From NCBI RefSeq assembly GCF_001613345.1, contig NZ_BDCE01000052.1, positions 1 to 64,000 of the forward strand: DNA of 64,000 bases, read 5' to 3'. Under the pieces are notes generated by a model, which was given only the letters and a program-made list of their open reading frames with translations, searched no databases and was not told the DNA's origin. The DNA comes from Nocardia uniformis NBRC 13702. Lineage in GTDB: Bacteria > Actinomycetota > Actinomycetes > Mycobacteriales > Mycobacteriaceae. Positions within the stretch are counted from its first letter, which is position 1. Every line of letters begins with the position of its first letter. Shown here in pieces: positions 8,923 to 17,898 of this stretch. The position numbers and the translations under genes are program-made.

Positions 8923-10404
8923 GTGACCATCACCGAAAGCGGTGTCGATGCGACACCGCCGCCCTCGCCTACCCTCGATTCCGATCCCCCCGCCGATTCC
9001 GCGAACAGCGGCAGGAAAGCGGGCAGCGCATTCCAGGCGCTGATGCTGCGACTGCATTTCTACGCGGGCGTTTTCGTCGGACCGTTCATTCTGATCGCGG
9101 CCCTGACGGGTGCGCTCTACGCCATCGCCCCCACGCTGGAGAACTTCACCGAACGCGGTGTGCTGCACACCGATTCCACCGGACCGGTGCAGCCGTTGTC
9201 GACTCAGATCAACGCGGCCGCGGCGACGCTGCCGAAGCTGCCGCTGGTGGCTGTCGCTCCGGCCCAGAACACCGGCGACACCACCCGGGTCATTTTCAAC
9301 GACCCGACGCTCGGCGAATCCGAACGGCGGGCCGTTTTCGTCGACCCGGTGACCGCGCAACCGCTCGGTGACAGCGTCGTCTACGGCAGTTCGGGCGCAC
9401 TGCCCACCCGCACCTGGATCGACCACCTGCATCGGGATCTACATCTGGGCGATCCCGGCCGCCTCTACAGCGAGTTGGCCGCGTCCTGGATGTGGGTGAT
9501 CGCGCTGGCCGGTCTGGTGCTGTGGATTCGCCGGGTTCGTGCCCGGCGCACCCGTAGCGGCGCGGGCTGGCTACTCCGGCCGGATCGCTCTCGCCCGCGC
9601 GGTCGCACACTGAATTGGCATGCGGCCGTGGGGGTGTGGATTCTGCCGGTAATCCTGCTGCTCTCGGTGACCGGTATGACCTGGTCCAAGTACGCGGGCG
9701 AGAATGTGTCGAAGCTCCGCGCGGAGATGAGCTGGGTGACGCCCGCGGTGAGCGGCAAACTGCCCGGTACGCCGACTCCGATCGCCCCGGCCGGTGAACA
9801 CGCCGAGCACGGTATGCCCGACCCGTCCGCCGCCTCGCCGTCGGCCACGCGAATCAACCAGGTGAACCGGGTATTCGGCGTGATTCGCGCCAACGGCATC
9901 GAGGGCCCGGTGGAGATCAGCGTTCCGGCCGAGGACGGTGTGGCCTTCACGGCCAAGGAGCGTCGCATGTCCGGGGTCTACACCATCGACTCGATCGCGG
10001 TGAACGGTGCGACCGGCGAGGTCACCGATGTGCTGCGGTACTCGGACTGGCCGCTCATGGCCAAATTCACCAACTGGGGCATCCAGTTCCATATGGGTCT
10101 GATGTTCGGCCTGCTCAACCAGTTGCTGTTGTTGGCCGTCATGATCGGCCTGATCACCGTGGTCGTGCGCGGTTACCTCATGTGGTGGCGGCGTCGTCCG
10201 ACCAAGGGGGGCAATAGCTTTGCCGTGGGTCGTGCGCCGCGGCGCGGTGTATTGCGCGGGGTGCCGCTGTGGCTGCTCGCGCCGTTCGCGGCGGTGAGCG
10301 TGGTGATCGGCTGGTTCGCGCCGCTGGTCGGACTGACTGTGCTCGGCTTCCTTCTCGTGGACCTGGTGGTCGGCCTGCTCGCCCGCCGGAAGACCCCGGT
10401 CTAA
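8923..10404 (+). CDS. PepSY-associated transmembrane protein
   Basis: A 493-residue integral membrane protein of the PepSY_TM family. The first membrane helix follows LRLHFYAGVFVGPFILIAALTGALYAI (about residues 43-68). Others are near WMWVIALAGLVLWIRR, AVGVWILPVILLLSVTGM, LLLLAVMIGLITVVVRGYLMWW, and a C-terminal pair. The soluble loop between the first and second helices contains the PepSY-like segment. GTG start with GAAAG 7 nt upstream. Relatives are linked to iron or copper uptake and to membrane redox (DUF/flavin reductase-like) functions, but the reaction is not established. It follows the His-rich membrane protein at 134 nt. Confidence 0.8.
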   Translation: MTITESGVDATPPPSPTLDSDPPADSANSGRKAGSAFQALMLRLHFYAGVFVGPFILIAALTGALYAIAPTLENFTERGVLHTDSTGPVQPLSTQINAAAATLPKLPLVAVAPAQNTGDTTRVIFNDPTLGESERRAVFVDPVTAQPLGDSVVYGSSGALPTRTWIDHLHRDLHLGDPGRLYSELAASWMWVIALAGLVLWIRRVRARRTRSGAGWLLRPDRSRPRGRTLNWHAAVGVWILPVILLLSVTGMTWSKYAGENVSKLRAEMSWVTPAVSGKLPGTPTPIAPAGEHAEHGMPDPSAASPSATRINQVNRVFGVIRANGIEGPVEISVPAEDGVAFTAKERRMSGVYTIDSIAVNGATGEVTDVLRYSDWPLMAKFTNWGIQFHMGLMFGLLNQLLLLAVMIGLITVVVRGYLMWWRRRPTKGGNSFAVGRAPRRGVLRGVPLWLLAPFAAVSVVIGWFAPLVGLTVLGFLLVDLVVGLLARRKTPV

Positions 10405-10539
10405 CAACTACCTCGAATCCGCTCAGCGACACGGCGACACTGCCGTGCCGCCGGATTCGTCTGCCTCTCCACGGGTTTCGCGCCGGTTCTCCCCAGAGCG
10501 ACGGCGCGCCCCCATATGCGAAACAAGGAATTTCACCTG

Positions 10540-11241
10540 ATGAAGATCAAGAAGCTCGCCGCTACGTCCGCCATGCTCATCACGGCGCTGGGTCTAGCGA
10601 CCGGGACGAGCCATGCCGATCCGGTCACAACCACGCCCGCACCGGTGAATGTGTCGTATGAGGCGCAGGACGAGAGCCTGACCCTGTCCACCGATATCGG
10701 CTCGCTGAACGTCGCCGACGGCGTCCTGGAGATCAAGTCGACCGATGGCACCGTCGTAGCGGGTGCGCCGCTGCGGGTTCGGGTCGACGAGTTCGTCTTC
10801 CCGGTGGCCGCCGAGATCACCGGTCGCACCGCGACCCTGACACCGCGACTCGACCGGGAGCACGCGGTTTACCAGCCGGTGGCCCTGCCCTTCGAGGACA
10901 AGGCCGAATTCAAGAACGAGTACGAGCGGGAGAAGGCCGCCTGGTCACGGATGACGGGGCGAATCGGCTTCGCCGCAACCCTTTCCGGGCTGACCACCAC
11001 CGTGCTGGGTGGCATTGTCGGCTGTGCCGTCGGCGCGGTGGCCACCACCATCGCAACCGCTCCAATCCTCGCCGGCCTCGGCTCCGGTCCGATCATCGGC
11101 TGCCTGCTCGGTGCGGCCGCGGGCGCGAGTCTGATCGGTATCGCCGGTACCATTCTCATTACCGCTCCGGTGGCTGTCGCATCGATCATCGACTACTTCA
11201 CCACCATCAACTCGCCACTGCCGCCGCGTCCAGCCGAGTAG
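10540..11241 (+). CDS. Exported protein with C-terminal glycine-rich hydrophobic region
   Basis: A 233-residue protein of unknown function. Residues 1-25 form a Sec signal peptide (MKIKKLAA...) with a likely cut after SHA. A polar beta-rich middle (about 30-125) follows, then a charged linker (KAEFKNEYEREKAAWSRM), then a Gly/Ala/Ile-rich segment (about 140-215) with GxxxG-like spacing that could insert in or associate with the envelope. ATG 10540 is chosen because AAGGAA lies about 10 nt upstream and places the signal peptide at the N-terminus; an ATG at 10516 would add eight residues before it. A strong terminator follows. Confidence 0.7.
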   Translation: MKIKKLAATSAMLITALGLATGTSHADPVTTTPAPVNVSYEAQDESLTLSTDIGSLNVADGVLEIKSTDGTVVAGAPLRVRVDEFVFPVAAEITGRTATLTPRLDREHAVYQPVALPFEDKAEFKNEYEREKAAWSRMTGRIGFAATLSGLTTTVLGGIVGCAVGAVATTIATAPILAGLGSGPIIGCLLGAAAGASLIGIAGTILITAPVAVASIIDYFTTINSPLPPRPAE

Positions 11242-11252
11242 TTCGACCCGCA

Positions 11253-11300
11253 GTCAACCGATTCGGCCCGGACCGGCTGGTCCGGGCCGAATCGGCTGAC
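11253..11300 (+). terminator. Strong intrinsic hairpin terminator
   Basis: Arms CCGATTCGGCCCGGACC (11258-11274) and its exact reverse complement (11279-11295) flank a 4-nt loop. After one A-C mismatch, four more pairs (GTCA/TGAC) extend the stem. There is no T run, as is usual for actinobacterial terminators. It ends transcription of the exported protein gene. Confidence 0.8.
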
Positions 11301-11350
11301 GAACCACGGCGCGCTGAGCACCTGGTCAGAAGTTCCGCGCGCACTACCCT

Positions 11351-11382
11351 CGTCATTCCGGCGTGCTTGTGGCATGGAACGC
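11351..11382 (+). repeat. REP-like element, copy a (decayed right half)
   Basis: The first 22 nt (CGTCATTCCGGCGTGCTTG and the next bases) are identical to the copy at 24767, while the right half has decayed so that it no longer forms the inverted arm. It lies between the terminator and the MarR promoter. Confidence 0.6.
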
Positions 11383-11482
11383 AATTCGGCCCCCGCCGCC
11401 TCGACCCACCGCGGTACGTCGACCCGGCGGGCCGACACATGTCCTGGCAGACACTCAGCTGGGCACCTCCATCATTAGTTAG

Positions 11483-11527
11483 TTGCTTACCGCAAGTAAA
11501 TTACGTATGGTTGCGTACCGAAAGCAA
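11483..11527 (+). promoter_or_regulatory. Promoter with tandem operators before MarR gene
   Basis: Two imperfect palindromes, TTGCTTACCGCAAGTAA (11483-11499) and TTGCGTACCGAAAGCAA (11511-11527), are repeated with a 28-nt period. A promoter fits inside: -35 TTGCTT (11483-11488), 17-nt spacer, -10 TATGGT (11506-11511). Operators overlapping both elements indicate autorepression of the MarR-MFS-YceI operon. Confidence 0.6.
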
Positions 11528-11550
11528 ATATTCTCGTGCTGGGAGTGGAC

Positions 11551-12048
11551 ATGGCGGTGTCACCCGATACGGCTCAGAGCCTGATAAAAGAGCTCTTCTT
11601 CATGGGCCGGGCGATCCGCGCCGCCCTCTCCCACCCGGAAGAGGGCGACCTGCTTCCAGGCGGTATCGGCGTACTGGGTTCCCTCGAGGCCCGGGGGCCG
11701 TGCCGACAGGTGGACCTCGCTGCGGACCTGTGCATCAGCCAATCGACCCTGAGCAGGCATGTCGCCGAACTGGTGAGCTCCGGCAATATCGCCCGTCACG
11801 CCGACCCCGACGACGGCCGAGCGACGCTCATCCAGATCACCGCCGACGGCAGCGCACTGCTGCGGTGCGTTCGAGTCTCGCGGGCGCGGGCATTGCAGGC
11901 CGCTCTCGCCAACTGGAGTGAGGTCGAAGCCGAGCAGGCCGCCACGGTTGTTCAGAAGCTCAGGAATTCGCTGGCCGCGGTCGCGCACCACACCGCCGTG
12001 GGCGAGCGCCGACCGGTTTCGACAGAAAGTCAGGAATCCGATGTCTAA
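11551..12048 (+). CDS. MarR-family transcriptional regulator
   Basis: A 165-residue dimeric winged-helix repressor. The HTH is visible as CRQVDLAADLCISQSTLSRHVAELVSSGNIARHADPDDGRATLIQITADG, which contains the winged motif DPDDGRA typical of the family. ATG 11551 is chosen because GGGAG lies 5 nt upstream; a GTG at 11536 has none. The stop codon overlaps the pump gene by 8 nt, so the two are coupled. Members of the family usually repress a neighbouring efflux pump and release DNA on binding an aromatic or hydrophobic ligand. The upstream region carries tandem palindromes that could be its operators. Confidence 0.9.
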   Translation: MAVSPDTAQSLIKELFFMGRAIRAALSHPEEGDLLPGGIGVLGSLEARGPCRQVDLAADLCISQSTLSRHVAELVSSGNIARHADPDDGRATLIQITADGSALLRCVRVSRARALQAALANWSEVEAEQAATVVQKLRNSLAAVAHHTAVGERRPVSTESQESDV

Positions 12049-14638
12049 TTCAGTCGACGCGGGGACGCGGCGTGCCCCGGACGCGATGACCCATCGTCAA
12101 GTACTGGAAGCCATGACAGGGCTGCTGGCGGCACTGTTCACGGCATTGCTCAGCACCACGATCGTGGCGACCGCACTGCCCACGATCATCGGCGACCTGG
12201 AAGGGTCGCAGACCGCCTACGCCTGGGTCATCACTACCGCACTGTTGGCCAATGCCGCGTCCACCCCCATCTGGGGCAAGTTCGCCGATCTGTTCAACAA
12301 GAAGCTGTTGGTCCAGACGGCCATTGTCATCTTCGTCATTGGTTCGGTAATCGCCGGTGTCGCGGGCAATGTGCCGATGCTGTTGGCAGCACGCGTGATT
12401 CAGGGCATCGGCATGGGCGGATTGACCGCCCTCGTCGTGGCGATCATCGGCTCCATCGTCTCGCCGCGTGAGCGCGGGCGCTATTCCGGCTATATGGGTG
12501 CCGTCATGGCGGTTTCGATGTCCGGTGGCCCCATCCTCGGCGGCGTCATCGTCGACAGTCCGCTCGGCTGGCGCTGGTGTTTCTTCGTCTGTGTGCCCCT
12601 GGCCGTGATCGCCCTGGTCCTGCTACAGCGGACCCTGCGGTTGCCCACCGAACGCAAGGCCGGGGTGTCTATCGACTGGCTCGGCGCGGCCCTGATGACG
12701 GCCGGGGTATCGGTGCTGCTCATCTGGGTGTCGTTCGCGGGCAAGGCGGACTACTACGCGTGGTTCTCCCGCGAATCGGCCATCTATGTCGGCGCGGGCG
12801 TGTTGTTGCTGCTCGCCACCGTACTGGTGGAATCCCGAGCCAAAGCGCCGATCATCCCGCTGTCGATCGTCACCGAACGCACCACCGGTCTGGCGATCAT
12901 CGCCTCGATCGCGGTCGGCATCGGCATGTTCGGAGCGACCACCTTCCTGGGTCAGTACTTCCAGACAGCGCGCGGATACTCACCGACGGTGGCCGGTGTG
13001 CTGACCATTCCGATGGTCGCGGGCATGCTCGTGGCATCAACCGGTTCGGGACAGCTGATCACCCGGTTCGGGAAATGGAAGGCGTTCGTCGTCACCGGCG
13101 GTGCGCTGTTGGTGGTCGGGTTCGGGCTGCTCTCGACCATCGATCACGCCACCAACCTGTGGCTGGTCGGCGTATACATCGCGATTGTCGGACTCGGTGT
13201 CGGCATGATGATGCAGAACCTGGTGCTGGCCGTGCAGAACACCGTGAGTGTGCACAATATCGGCGCGGCATCGAGCAGTGTCGCCTTCTTCCGCACCTTC
13301 GGCGGCGCTGTCGGCGTCTCCGTGCTGGGGTCGGTGCTGGCTACCCGGGTGAGCGATCTGTCGGCGGCGGGTTTCGCCAGCCTGGGCATCCCGGCCGGCT
13401 CCTCGGGCGGCGGTAGCCTGAATCTCCATGCCTTGCCCGCACCGGTGGTCACGGTGGTACGGGCCGCCTACGGTGACGCGACCGGCCGGATCTTCCTCAT
13501 CGCCGCGGTCGCGGCGGTCGTCGCCCTCATCGCGACCGCGATGCTCCCGAACCGTCCGCTGCGCAGCACGATCGATATCGATCCCGCCCTGGACCCGACC
13601 ACGAAAGAGGCTGCGGTGCAGGATAATTCGCCCGAGACGGACCACATGGCCGCATTGGATTCCGAGCTGGCGGTACTCGTGGGGTCGAGCTGGGACGACG
13701 ACGAGGTCCGGGAAGGCGCCGAGCGAGTGTCGGCCGCGGCCGAACCAATGCCGACCGCAGCGGCCGGGCGGCATACGTCGACGGCGCGGAACGGCCATGG
13801 GGCATACCGGGCCGACGCGCTGCCGCAGACCGCTCTGGCGACCGAGGAATCGTCCGGATCGGACTGCGGCGGTGGGGCATTGGGCGGTCGTGTCCACCGC
13901 GAGGATGGCCATCCGCTGCCGGGTGCGGTGTTGACGTTGATCGATCAGGGCGGCCGCCAGGTCGCGCGGGCGAGCAGTGGCGCTGATGGCGGTTACGCGA
14001 TCAGCGCGCCGACAGCCGGTGGCTATGTGCTGATCGTGTCGGCGAGTGGGCACCAGCCCACCGCGGTCAATGTGTCGCTTGATCAGCGACCCCGGGCGTT
14101 GGATCTGACCCTGGCGGGTTCCGGCGAGTTGTCGGGTGTGATCCGCACCGCTGGCCACGGTTCGCCGCTATCGGGTGCGACCGTCACGCTGACCGATTCG
14201 CGTGGTGCGGTGGTCGGGGCCGCCGTCACCGACGGCGACGGCGGGTACACGTGCCACGGAGTGATGTCGGGCGTCTATACCTTGGTCGCGGCCGCTGAGC
14301 ACATGCGTCCCAGCGCGATCACGGTGACGGTGCCCGACAGTGGGGTGCTGCGCCATGACATCGAGCTGATCGCGATGGGGGTGCTGGCCGGATCCGCGTG
14401 GACCGACGGCGACCGGCCGGCGCCGGACGTGCTGGTCAATGTGCTCGACGCGGCGGGTGCGGTGACCGCGTCGGTGCGCACCGACGAGAACGGGCGCTAC
14501 GTCGTCCCTGATCTGCTCGAAGGTCAGTACACCGTGGTTGCCCGTGGCTATCCGCCGGTGACCGGGCAGATCACTGTCGCCGGTGGCGAGGTCGCCTACG
14601 ACGTGCGGCTCGGTTACGAACTCGGGGATCGTCGATGA
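12041..14638 (+). CDS. MFS drug efflux pump (DHA2/EmrB type) with three C-terminal beta modules
   Basis: An 865-residue proton-driven exporter. Residues about 20-510 form a 14-helix EmrB/QacA-type transporter, with the DHA motif FTALLSTTIVATALPTI, the motif WVITTALLANAASTPIWGKFAD and a C-type region RYSGYMGAVMAVSMSGGPILGG. A charged linker (about 515-610) leads to three tandem carboxypeptidase-regulatory-like domains (about 613-690, 697-775 and 781-865), each with a GxV...G.PL.GA.V.L.D start and a DGGY or NGRY strand. ATG 12041 overlaps the MarR stop and has AGGA upstream. Ordinary pumps of this family end near residue 500, so the 350-residue tail is a notable fusion. It ends in an ATGA overlap with the YceI gene. 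Confidence 0.92.
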   Translation: MSNSVDAGTRRAPDAMTHRQVLEAMTGLLAALFTALLSTTIVATALPTIIGDLEGSQTAYAWVITTALLANAASTPIWGKFADLFNKKLLVQTAIVIFVIGSVIAGVAGNVPMLLAARVIQGIGMGGLTALVVAIIGSIVSPRERGRYSGYMGAVMAVSMSGGPILGGVIVDSPLGWRWCFFVCVPLAVIALVLLQRTLRLPTERKAGVSIDWLGAALMTAGVSVLLIWVSFAGKADYYAWFSRESAIYVGAGVLLLLATVLVESRAKAPIIPLSIVTERTTGLAIIASIAVGIGMFGATTFLGQYFQTARGYSPTVAGVLTIPMVAGMLVASTGSGQLITRFGKWKAFVVTGGALLVVGFGLLSTIDHATNLWLVGVYIAIVGLGVGMMMQNLVLAVQNTVSVHNIGAASSSVAFFRTFGGAVGVSVLGSVLATRVSDLSAAGFASLGIPAGSSGGGSLNLHALPAPVVTVVRAAYGDATGRIFLIAAVAAVVALIATAMLPNRPLRSTIDIDPALDPTTKEAAVQDNSPETDHMAALDSELAVLVGSSWDDDEVREGAERVSAAAEPMPTAAAGRHTSTARNGHGAYRADALPQTALATEESSGSDCGGGALGGRVHREDGHPLPGAVLTLIDQGGRQVARASSGADGGYAISAPTAGGYVLIVSASGHQPTAVNVSLDQRPRALDLTLAGSGELSGVIRTAGHGSPLSGATVTLTDSRGAVVGAAVTDGDGGYTCHGVMSGVYTLVAAAEHMRPSAITVTVPDSGVLRHDIELIAMGVLAGSAWTDGDRPAPDVLVNVLDAAGAVTASVRTDENGRYVVPDLLEGQYTVVARGYPPVTGQITVAGGEVAYDVRLGYELGDRR

Positions 14639-15456
14639 GCGGGTTGACCGGCCGGGTTCGCACCGCGGCGGGGTGGCCGGTGCCGGACGCGGTATTGACG
14701 GTGACGGATATGACGGGCCGCCAGCTCGCCCACGCGATCGCCGACGAGACCGGAGCGGTGAACACCGAACTTCTCCCCGCGGGCGTGCATACCGCGGTTC
14801 TCACCGCTGTCGGGTTCGGACCGGTGGCGCGGGTCGCGCAGATCTCCGCGGCGGGCACCGGAGTGCTCGGTGAGGTGGTGTTGACGCCGGTGGCGGGGAC
14901 CGTGACGGCTCCCCCACCGGGACCGTGGACGATCGATCCCGCACATTCGACGGTGATCGCCACCGCGCGTCATCTGGGTATCGCGAGTATCAAGGCGCGA
15001 TTCGCGAAGGTGAGTGGACGGCTCGATATCGCTGCGCCATTCGAGCGGTCCACCGGGCACGCCGAGGTCGGGGCGGCGAGTATCGATACCGGTATCTCGA
15101 TGCGGGACAATCATCTTCGCTCGCCGGAGTTCTTGGATGTCGACAGTTATCCGATGATCACCTTCACCGGCCACGGATTGCGTCGTACCGGTGCCGATAC
15201 CTGGATGATGCCCGGCGAGCTGGTCCTGCACGGGCAGCAGCGCTCGGTCGATCTGGCGGTGACCTACGGCGGGTTCGGGTCGGATCCGTGGGGCGGTGTA
15301 CGTGCCGCGTTCCACGCCGAAACACTATTGCACCGCAACGATTTCGCGATCGACTACAACGCGGCCGTGCGCGCCGGTGTGGCCGCGATCGGCACCACCG
15401 TCAAAATCGAACTCGATATCGAAGTCGTACAGGGCGAGCGGCTACCCGCGATGTAG
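14635..15456 (+). CDS. YceI-family protein with N-terminal carboxypeptidase-regulatory-like domain
   Basis: A 273-residue protein. Residues about 3-85 are another carboxypeptidase-regulatory-like module (LTGRVRTAAGWPVPDAVLTV). Residues about 98-272 are a YceI domain (WTIDPAHSTVIATARHLGIASIKARFAKVSG ... SPEFLDVDSYPMITF ... DVAVTYGG-like strand). YceI proteins bind polyisoprenoid or other amphiphilic lipids in a lipocalin-like barrel. There is no signal peptide, so it is probably cytoplasmic or membrane-associated through the pump. The start ATG overlaps the pump stop (ATGA), so translation is coupled. Shared beta modules on pump and YceI protein suggest the two assemble; this is an inference. 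Confidence 0.9.
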   Translation: MSGLTGRVRTAAGWPVPDAVLTVTDMTGRQLAHAIADETGAVNTELLPAGVHTAVLTAVGFGPVARVAQISAAGTGVLGEVVLTPVAGTVTAPPPGPWTIDPAHSTVIATARHLGIASIKARFAKVSGRLDIAAPFERSTGHAEVGAASIDTGISMRDNHLRSPEFLDVDSYPMITFTGHGLRRTGADTWMMPGELVLHGQQRSVDLAVTYGGFGSDPWGGVRAAFHAETLLHRNDFAIDYNAAVRAGVAAIGTTVKIELDIEVVQGERLPAM

Positions 15457-15486
15457 TGTCACCCGCCGCCCAGAGTCCGCGCCGGA

Positions 15487-15735
15487 CTATTCGGCGGTCG
15501 GTGACGCATCCGGGGTGGTATCCACGGTGGGCGGCACCTGCACCGGCCGCAGCCGCACCCACGCCAGGAACACCACCGACGCGACGAGCATGCCGATACC
15601 GGCCCACAGATTTATGTTGATACCACCGGTTTTCGCCTCCTGCAGGTCATTGTCGTAGAACAGCCCGGTCGCCAGCACGATCAGGCCGTAGCAGCCGAGC
15701 AGCGCACCGACAATGGTGCGAATATCGAACAGCAT
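15487..15735 (-). CDS. Small two-helix membrane protein linked to symporter gene
   Basis: An 82-residue protein starting MLFDIRTIVGALLG, with two membrane helices (about 7-27 and 44-64) and a Pro/Thr-rich cytoplasmic or external tail. It follows the broken symporter gene and lies in the same direction, where an intact symporter gene would be expected to end. Small membrane partners of this kind commonly follow SSS-family transporter genes in actinomycetes. The start ATG is directly at the deletion junction of the pseudogene, so its native ribosome site may have been lost. A longer in-frame reading upstream is out-of-frame symporter sequence. Confidence 0.6.
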   Translation of the reverse strand: MLFDIRTIVGALLGCYGLIVLATGLFYDNDLQEAKTGGININLWAGIGMLVASVVFLAWVRLRPVQVPPTVDTTPDASPTAE

Positions 15736-16540
15736 GTGACGATCACACTCACCACGATATCCACCGCGAAGGCGACACCGGCAGCCAAGAAGCTCGCACC
15801 TTGACCGGACAGATGGAAGACATCCATCTCGTGCATGATGAAAACTTGTCGCGCAGGCCATCCCAGCCACCGACCTTGTGCAGGCCCACCAGGGTCAGCG
15901 GCAGCAGTGCGGCGACAATGACGAAGAACTGCAGCACCTCGTTGTCGATCGCCGCCGACAGTCCGCCCAGAGTGATGTAGGACAGCACGATCACCGCCGA
16001 CACGATCACCGATATCCACAGCGGCCAGCCCAGCAGCACATTCAGAATCGTGCCCAGCAGATACAGATTCACGCCCGCGATGAGGACCTGCGCCACCGCG
16101 AAGCTCAACGCATTGACCAGATGCGCGCCGGTCCCGAAGCGCCGCCGCATGAATTCCGGCACACTGCGCACCTTGGAGCCGTAGTAGAACGGCATCATCA
16201 CCACGCCGAGGAACAGCATGGCAGGGACCGCGCCGATCCAGAAGTAGTGCATGGTCGGCATGCCGTACTGCGCGCCATTGGCCGACATTCCCATGATCTC
16301 GACCGCACCGAGATTCGCGGAGATGAAGGCCAGGCCGGTCACCCAGGCGGGCAGCGACCGCCCGGACAGGAAGAAGTCGATACTGTTGGACACCCGCTGC
16401 CGGGCCAGCAAACCGATACCGAGCACGAAGACGAAATACAGTCCGACCAAGGCGTAGTCGATGGGATCGGCATCCAGTCGCAATTGCCCGTCCGCCAGGA
16501 AGACAGCCACGGTGTCGGACCGGTCGACACGGAACGGCAT
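15736..16540 (-). pseudogene. Sodium:solute symporter (SSS family), internally deleted
   Basis: The N-terminal 230 or so residues read as a normal SSS transporter (DYALVGLYFVFVLGIGLLARQ, FFLSGRSLPAWVTGLAFISANLGAVE, ALSFAVAQVLIAGVNLYLLGTI, LGGLSAAIDNEVLQFF) up to GGWDGLRDK near 15847. Then the frame changes and a short C-terminal-type segment (MDVFHLSGQGASFLAAGVAFAVDIVVSVIVT, about 15737-15835) follows in another frame and stops abruptly at the next gene. Intact members have about 500-560 residues, so more than half is missing, apparently through two deletions. ATG 16540 has CAGGAGAG upstream. It lies 116 nt after galactokinase on the same strand, so the lost function was probably sugar import. 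Confidence 0.65.
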
Positions 16541-16656
16541 ACAGCTCTCCTGACGATGCGATCGGGCGGAGACGAACAACCGTGTCGCGAATATTAACCG
16601 TCCAGTCCGTCTGACCGGCGCCGATCGGTTCGGATGCGCGTGTCAGGTCGCCTCGG

Positions 16657-17862
16657 CTACTCGACCCGATGCGCGCCAGCCGACGCCACCACCGGAAAGG
16701 CGTGTGGCACCGCGAAATCCGACTCCGCGAAGGCGGCCTCGACCACGCCGGTGACGCAGGCCGCGCGGCGGGCGTCGACGAGTGCGATCACGCTGCCGCC
16801 GAATCCGCCGCCCACCATGCGCGCCCCGTAGGCACCGGCGGTGAGCGCCGCCTCGACGGCGGTATTCAGCCGATCCGTGGATACCTCGAAATCGTCACGC
16901 AGCGAGGCGTGCCCGGCGGTGAGGATGGGGCCTACCTCGCGTGGATCGCGACCCGCGCCGAGGATATCGGCGACCTGCCGCACGCGGAGGTTCTCGCTCA
17001 CCACATGCCGAGCGCGACGGCGCAGCACCGGTTCCCCGATACGGCGGGTATCGCCGATGGTGGCGATATCACGCAGTGACGCGACCCCCAGGGTGGCGGC
17101 CGCCGCCTCGCATTGCGCACGGCGGCGGGCATATTCACCGTCGACCAGACGGTGTGGGCTACGGGTGTCGATTACCAGCAGCCGCAGGCCGAACCGCTCC
17201 AGATCGAACGGTATCTGCCGGTGTTCCCGGGTCCGCACATCGAGAAACAGCGCATGTCCGGCGCGGCACAGTATGGATGCGGATTGGTCCAGGATCCCGG
17301 TCGGCACGCCCGCGTACTCGTTCTCGGCGGTGCGCGCGATATCGATCAGTTCGGCGTCGGTGAGGCCGGGGGCGAACAGGTCGCGCAGCGCCACGGCCAC
17401 CGAGCACGACAGCGCGGCCGAGGAGGACAACCCCGCGCCCATGGGTACGGTGCCGTCCAGTTCGAGATCCACGCCGGTAATCGGGTGGCCACGGCGCAGG
17501 TATTCGGCCGCGACGCCGAGCGGGTAGCGGGCCCAGTCCGGCCAATGCCGCACGCGGCCGACCGCATCCCCGCTTTCGGAGTCGTCGATTTCGGGTATCG
17601 GCCACGTCACCACCGCACCCGGTCGCTGCCGTGAAGCGACCCGCACCTCCCCATTCGCGCCGCTGGCGGCAGTACACGTCACACCCTGTGGCAGCGCGAT
17701 CGGTAGGACGAATCCGTCGTTGTAGTCGGTATGTTCGCCGATAAGATTGACCCGGCCGGGTGCGAGCCATTGTCCGGCGATCGAAACCGATCGGCCTGCG
17801 GTTATATCCGGAACACCAGCTGTCGAATCCAACTCTGCTCCCGCTTGGTCAGGGTCATGCAT
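16657..17862 (-). CDS. galK: Galactokinase
   Basis: GHMP-family kinase of 401 residues that phosphorylates alpha-D-galactose to galactose-1-phosphate in the Leloir pathway. The galactokinase signature GRVNLIGEHTDYNDGFVLP, the ATP-binding PMGAGLSSSAALSCS and the C-terminal GARMVGGGFGGSVIAL motif are all present. Length is close to the family norm. ATG 17862 is preceded by CGAGGA. A small upstream reading frame on the same strand and the broken symporter downstream form a possible operon; galT and galE are not in the window. With the symporter destroyed, the enzyme would depend on another uptake route. Confidence 0.95.
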   Translation of the reverse strand: MHDPDQAGAELDSTAGVPDITAGRSVSIAGQWLAPGRVNLIGEHTDYNDGFVLPIALPQGVTCTAASGANGEVRVASRQRPGAVVTWPIPEIDDSESGDAVGRVRHWPDWARYPLGVAAEYLRRGHPITGVDLELDGTVPMGAGLSSSAALSCSVAVALRDLFAPGLTDAELIDIARTAENEYAGVPTGILDQSASILCRAGHALFLDVRTREHRQIPFDLERFGLRLLVIDTRSPHRLVDGEYARRRAQCEAAAATLGVASLRDIATIGDTRRIGEPVLRRRARHVVSENLRVRQVADILGAGRDPREVGPILTAGHASLRDDFEVSTDRLNTAVEAALTAGAYGARMVGGGFGGSVIALVDARRAACVTGVVEAAFAESDFAVPHAFPVVASAGAHRVE

Positions 17863-17898
17863 GATGTCGTCCTCGGTGCGCAGTGAGCATAGCGAGCC

